Below, one piece after another: positions 5,944-8,890 of a DNA stretch of 8,890 nt (position 1 is the stretch's first letter; each line of letters begins with the position of its first letter). The DNA comes from Thermoleophilaceae bacterium (GTDB lineage Bacteria; Actinomycetota; Thermoleophilia; Solirubrobacterales; Thermoleophilaceae), in NCBI GenBank assembly GCA_013812065.1, contig JACCUC010000144.1, forward strand, positions 1 to 8,890, in the 5' to 3' direction. Under the pieces are notes generated by a model that was given only the letters and a program-made list of their open reading frames with translations, was not told the origin of the DNA and made no database searches. The position numbers and the translations under genes were made by a program.

Positions 5944-7446
5944 ATGACCGTGCCGACCGTCTCCGCCGCCGAGTCGTTGTGGCTCGACAGAGTCTCTCCT
6001 ACGACCTATCCGGCTCAACGAGACGCCGTGCAGGTCGACATCGCGGTCCTGGGGGGCGGGATAACGGGACTCACCACCGCCCTCCTGCTCAAGCGCGACG
6101 GAGCTCGCGTGGCGGTGCTCGAGGCCGCGCGTGTCGGCACCGGGGCGACGGGCTGCAACACCGGCAAGGTATCGGCGCTGCAGTCGACCATCCTCTCGAC
6201 GATCCGCGGCCGGCACGGAGCGGAGAAAGCCAAGGTCTACGCCGAGGCGAGCCTCGCCGCCGTCGAGCTGGTGGCCAAGCTGTCGGCCGACGAAGGGATC
6301 TCTTGCGACCTCGACCGGCGTCCCGCGTTCACGTACGCGGCGGATGACACCGAGATCGGGGCGGTCGAGCGGGAGGCCCAGGTGGCGGGCGCAGCCGGAC
6401 TGGGCGTGCGCCTGGTCGACTCTGTCGATCTTCCGTACCCCGTCGCCGCGGCAGTGCGCCTCGACGATCAGGTGGAGCTCCAACCGACGGCTTACACGCA
6501 GGGCTTGGCCGCCGCGGTTGAGGGCGAGGGCTCCTTCGTCTTCGAGGGCACGCGCGCTCTCTCGGTCGAGGGAGGTTCGCCGTGCCGGATCCGGACTAGC
6601 GGCGCCACCGTGACCGCCGGCCAGGTCGTCGACGCGACGCACTACCCGCTGCTCGACCGCGGGCTCTACTTCGCCCGTCTCGAGCCCATGCGCTCCTACT
6701 GCATCGCGGCCCGGATCCGCGGCGCGCCGCCCCAGGGCCTGTCGATCAGCGCGGGGAGCACGACGCGCTCCATCCGCTCCTACGGAGACCTTCTGATCGT
6801 CGGCGGCGAGGGCCACGAGACGGGCGCCGGCGAGGCCTCGCGGGCGCGGTACGACCGGCTCGAGCAGTTCGCACGGCGCCACTGGGACGTGGACGCAGTG
6901 ACGCACCGGTGGTCGGCCCAGGATCCGGTGCCCTACGACGACCTTCCTGTGGTCGGACGCTACACCCCGCGCTCGTCGCGCCTCTTCGTCGCCTCGGGGT
7001 TCATGAAGTGGGGTCTCACGGGCGGCACTTCAGCCGCGATGTTGCTGCGCGATCTCCTCGGGGGACGCGACCATCCCTGGGCCTCGACGTTCGACCCGAA
7101 CCGGATCACGCTGCGCGCGGTGCCGAGGCTCGCCCAGATCAACGCGAAGGTCGGCCTCGATCTCGTCGGCGACCGAGTCAGGCCAGCGCAGACCCGCTCG
7201 CAGGTGGACGTCCCTCGCGGCGAGGCGCGCGTCGTTCGCGACGGGCGCGGGAAGACCGGGGTCTACCGCGACGAGGGCGGCGAGGCGCATGCCGTCTCGC
7301 TCCGGTGCACTCACCTAGGCTGTCTTGTGCGCTTCAATGCCGCCGAGCGCAGCTGGGACTGCCCGTGCCACGGCTCGCGGTTCGACGTCGACGGCGCCGT
7401 GCTCGAGGGCCCGGCCACCGAGCCGCTCGAGCGCAAGAAGACCTGA
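5944..7446 (+). CDS. FAD-dependent oxidoreductase (DadA-like) with C-terminal Rieske [2Fe-2S] domain
   Basis: An intact 500-residue two-domain redox protein. Residues about 31-380 form a D-amino-acid-oxidase/DadA-type FAD domain. The dinucleotide fold is VDIAVLGGGITGL (Gly37, Gly39, Gly42) with acidic Glu60 closing the second strand. Later come the TGCNTGKVS segment (70-77), LIVGGEGHETG and DLPVVGRY. Near the FAD-domain end, FVASGFMKWGLTGGTSAA matches the flavin-contacting C-terminal motif. After a linker of about 50 residues comes a Rieske domain. Its cluster ligands are Cys455 and His457 in CTHLGC and Cys473 and His476 in CPCHGSRF, with Cys460 and Cys475 placed to form the usual disulfide. 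This fusion (YhfW-like) is a known architecture whose substrate is unassigned. No signal peptide or membrane segment is seen, so it is probably cytoplasmic. Electrons presumably pass between flavin and cluster (inference). Confidence 0.93.
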   Translation: MTVPTVSAAESLWLDRVSPTTYPAQRDAVQVDIAVLGGGITGLTTALLLKRDGARVAVLEAARVGTGATGCNTGKVSALQSTILSTIRGRHGAEKAKVYAEASLAAVELVAKLSADEGISCDLDRRPAFTYAADDTEIGAVEREAQVAGAAGLGVRLVDSVDLPYPVAAAVRLDDQVELQPTAYTQGLAAAVEGEGSFVFEGTRALSVEGGSPCRIRTSGATVTAGQVVDATHYPLLDRGLYFARLEPMRSYCIAARIRGAPPQGLSISAGSTTRSIRSYGDLLIVGGEGHETGAGEASRARYDRLEQFARRHWDVDAVTHRWSAQDPVPYDDLPVVGRYTPRSSRLFVASGFMKWGLTGGTSAAMLLRDLLGGRDHPWASTFDPNRITLRAVPRLAQINAKVGLDLVGDRVRPAQTRSQVDVPRGEARVVRDGRGKTGVYRDEGGEAHAVSLRCTHLGCLVRFNAAERSWDCPCHGSRFDVDGAVLEGPATEPLERKKT

Positions 7447-7577
7447 GCTCGGCGACCGGCGTTCGAGAGGGGACCCGAGCCTTTCGAGGATGCGACGGGG
7501 GCGCTCGGGACGGGGCAGATCGGGTCGAATCGGATTGGGCTACAGCTAGGGCCGGCGGTGCCGATACAAGAAGAGCG
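7447..7577. promoter_or_regulatory. Intergenic region, probable promoter of the PAS/GGDEF gene
   Basis: A 131-bp gap between the oxidoreductase stop and the PAS gene. TACAAG at 7565-7570 sits 7 nt before the ATG at 7578 and could be an imperfect -10. The overlapping AAGAG at 7571-7575 is too close to the ATG to be a good ribosome binding site. No terminator hairpin is obvious after the oxidoreductase, so partial read-through is possible. Confidence 0.25.
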
Positions 7578-8618
7578 ATGAGCGCCTACGCCCCCCGCGT
7601 CGAGCCAGTGCGCCCTCCCGACGTAGAGGTCGAAATGCCCTCCGCTGACGGGGGGGGATCCACATACGCGATCCTCGAGTCCGCGCACGATGCGTTCGTC
7701 TCGATCGACGCGGCCGGAAGGATCATCGCCTGGAACCGCGCGGCGGAGGAGACCTTCGGCTGGCCCCGTGGCGACGCTCTCGGGCGCTCGATGGTCGAGC
7801 TGATCGTCCCCGAGCGCTTCCGCAACGCCCAGCTTCCCGGCCTCCAGCGTTATCTCGAGACCGGCGATGCGAGCGTGGCGGGACAGCCCCTCGAGCTCGC
7901 CGCCCTGCACCGCGACGGCCGGGAGCTCGAGACCGAGCTGATGATCTCCCCGATGCGCATGGGGGACGCGACAGTGTTCAACGCCTTCCTGCGCGACATC
8001 ACCGCTCGCCGTCAGGCCGAGCGGGAGGTCGGTCGCCTCGCCGCGATCGTCGAGACGTCCGAGGACGCGATCGTCTCCGGGTCCCTCGACGGGACGATCA
8101 CGACATGGAACGCGGGCGCCGAGCGGCTGTACGGCTACTCGGCGCGGGAGATGGTGGGTCAGCCGATCACTCGGCTGCGACCGTCCGGGGGCCTGTCGGA
8201 GCTCGAAACGCATCGCGATCGGCTGGCCTCGGGCGAATCCGTCCGGGAGTTCGAGATCCGGGAGGTCCACAAGGACGGTCACCCGATCGACGTGTCGGTA
8301 TCGATGTCGCCACTCGGGGACGAGAGGGGCGCGATCGTCGGCGTGGCCTCGATCGCCCGCGACGTCAGCGAGCGCAAGGTCAACGAGCGCGCCATGCTCG
8401 AGGCGTGGGAGCGCTTCCATGGGGCGTTCGTGAGCGCGCCGGTCGGGATGGCGCTCGTCGGCCTCGATGGGGGCTTCCTGTCCGCCAACCAGGCGCTCTG
8501 CGCGCTGCTCGGGCGCTCGGAGAAGGAGCTCACCGCCCTGAGCTTCCAGGCCGTCACCCACTCCGACGACCTATCTACGTACGGAGCTCGCGCTCGTGGA
8601 GCGGGTCCTGAAGGGTGA
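7578..8618 (+). CDS. Multi-PAS sensor protein, 5' part of a PAS-PAS-PAS-GGDEF gene (interrupted by frameshift)
   Basis: This frame encodes 346 residues. PAS1 spans about 28-148 (AILESAHDAFVSIDAAGRIIAW start, FLRDITARRQAE end). PAS2 spans about 152-268 (IVETSEDAIVSGSLDGTITTW start, HKDGHPIDVSVS, SIARDVSERK end). PAS3 starts at about 279 (FHGAFVSAPVGMALVGLDG) and is abruptly lost after THSDDLST at about residue 334. The remaining 12 residues are frameshift product ending at TGA 8616-8618. The rest of PAS3 and a GGDEF start continue in another frame from about 8581. No membrane segment or signal peptide is seen, so it should be a cytoplasmic sensor; PAS domains may bind haem, flavin or other ligands, and none can be assigned here. 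ATG 7578 is chosen because upstream sequence lies in the oxidoreductase gene. Codons 25-27 lie in a run of eight G. Confidence 0.85.
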   Translation: MSAYAPRVEPVRPPDVEVEMPSADGGGSTYAILESAHDAFVSIDAAGRIIAWNRAAEETFGWPRGDALGRSMVELIVPERFRNAQLPGLQRYLETGDASVAGQPLELAALHRDGRELETELMISPMRMGDATVFNAFLRDITARRQAEREVGRLAAIVETSEDAIVSGSLDGTITTWNAGAERLYGYSAREMVGQPITRLRPSGGLSELETHRDRLASGESVREFEIREVHKDGHPIDVSVSMSPLGDERGAIVGVASIARDVSERKVNERAMLEAWERFHGAFVSAPVGMALVGLDGGFLSANQALCALLGRSEKELTALSFQAVTHSDDLSTYGARARGAGPEG

Positions 8619-8890
8619 GCTCGACCGCTACGAGCTCGAGAAGCGATACCTGAAGCCCGACGGGTCGATCGTATGGGGCCTCCTGTGCGTCTCGCTCGTC
8701 CGGGGTCCCGAGCGGGAGCCCGTCCACTTCGTCGCCCAGATACAAGACATCAGCGTCCGCAAGGAAGCCGAGCAGGAGCTGCGGCGCTACTCCGACCACC
8801 TGACTGAGCTCGCCCTCCAGGATCCCCTCACAGGGCTTCGCAACTACCGCGACTTCCACGCCGCTCTCGACCGCGAGATCGAGCGCGCGC
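8581..8890 (+). pseudogene. 3' continuation: rest of PAS3 and start of a GGDEF (diguanylate cyclase) domain, cut by window end
   Basis: From 8581 the +1 frame reads TELALVERVLKGELDRYELE, then KRYLKPDGSIVWGLL and FVAQIQDISVRKEAEQEL, which is the second half of a PAS domain of the THPDDL...DGSxxW type. A short helix (RRYSDHLTELALQ) follows. Then DPLTGLRNYRDF begins at 8821, the hallmark N-terminal motif of GGDEF domains. The active-site GGDEF motif itself lies beyond the window, so catalytic competence for cyclic di-GMP synthesis is unknown. Removing one base near 8580 joins this to the upstream frame as DDLSTTELALVERVLKGE, which is ordinary PAS sequence. No start codon or ribosome site suggests an independent gene. 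I treat it as one gene with a one-base insertion, real or an error. In the repaired protein the GGDEF domain begins at about residue 415. Confidence 0.82.

Noticed and set aside
5827..6906. 359-residue open frame on the minus strand
   Set aside because: It is antisense to the FAD domain of the oxidoreductase, whose motifs are unambiguous on the plus strand.
6909..7577. Upstream extension of the PAS protein through the oxidoreductase gene
   Set aside because: The frame is open only because of GC bias; the oxidoreductase coding frame accounts for 6909-7446, and PAS homology begins after 7650.
7311..8561. 416-residue open frame on the minus strand
   Set aside because: It is antisense to the Rieske end and the PAS domains. 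Its composition is typical of a GC-rich shadow frame and no motif is recognisable.
1..8890. Search for tRNA, rRNA, CRISPR, insertion sequences, toxin-antitoxin or defence genes
   Set aside because: I saw no cloverleaf, rRNA-like segment, regularly spaced repeat, transposase motif or terminal inverted repeats. All substantial coding signal is explained by the listed genes.

Overview
The window is uniformly GC-rich, with strong G/C preference at third codon positions. Its genes look like those of a high-GC actinobacterium. The particular families (a TPGNHEYE-type secreted metallophosphoesterase, a DadA-Rieske fusion, a subtilase with a beta-rich tail, a PAS/GGDEF protein) and the apparently leaderless starts would suit Thermoleophilia (Solirubrobacterales-like), but this placement is inference from gene style, not a taxonomic result.

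Layout. (1) 42-713, plus: a complete hemolysin III/PAQR-family membrane protein. (2) 769-4466, minus, converging on it: a run of three genes that reads, in transcription order, as a large secreted S8 subtilase (GTG 4466), a small serine esterase of the phospholipase/carboxylesterase family (probable ATG 2237) and a glycerophosphodiester phosphodiesterase (ATG 1617) whose start overlaps the esterase end. (3) 4467-4911: a long gap that is not empty. On the minus strand it holds a decayed fragment of a second subtilase, and just before the next gene lies a perfect 14-bp tandem repeat. (4) 4912-5830, plus: a secreted calcineurin-like metallophosphoesterase with every metal-binding motif present but split over three reading frames. 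(5) 5944-7446, plus: an intact FAD-dependent oxidoreductase with a C-terminal Rieske iron-sulfur domain. (6) 7578 to the window end, plus: a multi-PAS sensor entering a GGDEF domain, frameshifted inside its third PAS domain and cut by the window edge.

How the genes fit together. The esterase and the phosphodiesterase plausibly form a small lipid or headgroup-ester hydrolysis unit, and with the secreted protease and phosphatase they give the region a scavenging flavour. There is no evidence that they form one dedicated pathway. I see no tRNA, rRNA, CRISPR array, insertion sequence or phage gene. I did not find an undescribed multi-gene system. The most informative oddities are the three frameshifts, two of them repaired by lengthening a G4 run to G5; the subtilase remnant directly upstream of an intact subtilase; and the recurring -10-like hexamers placed 6-9 nt before start codons.
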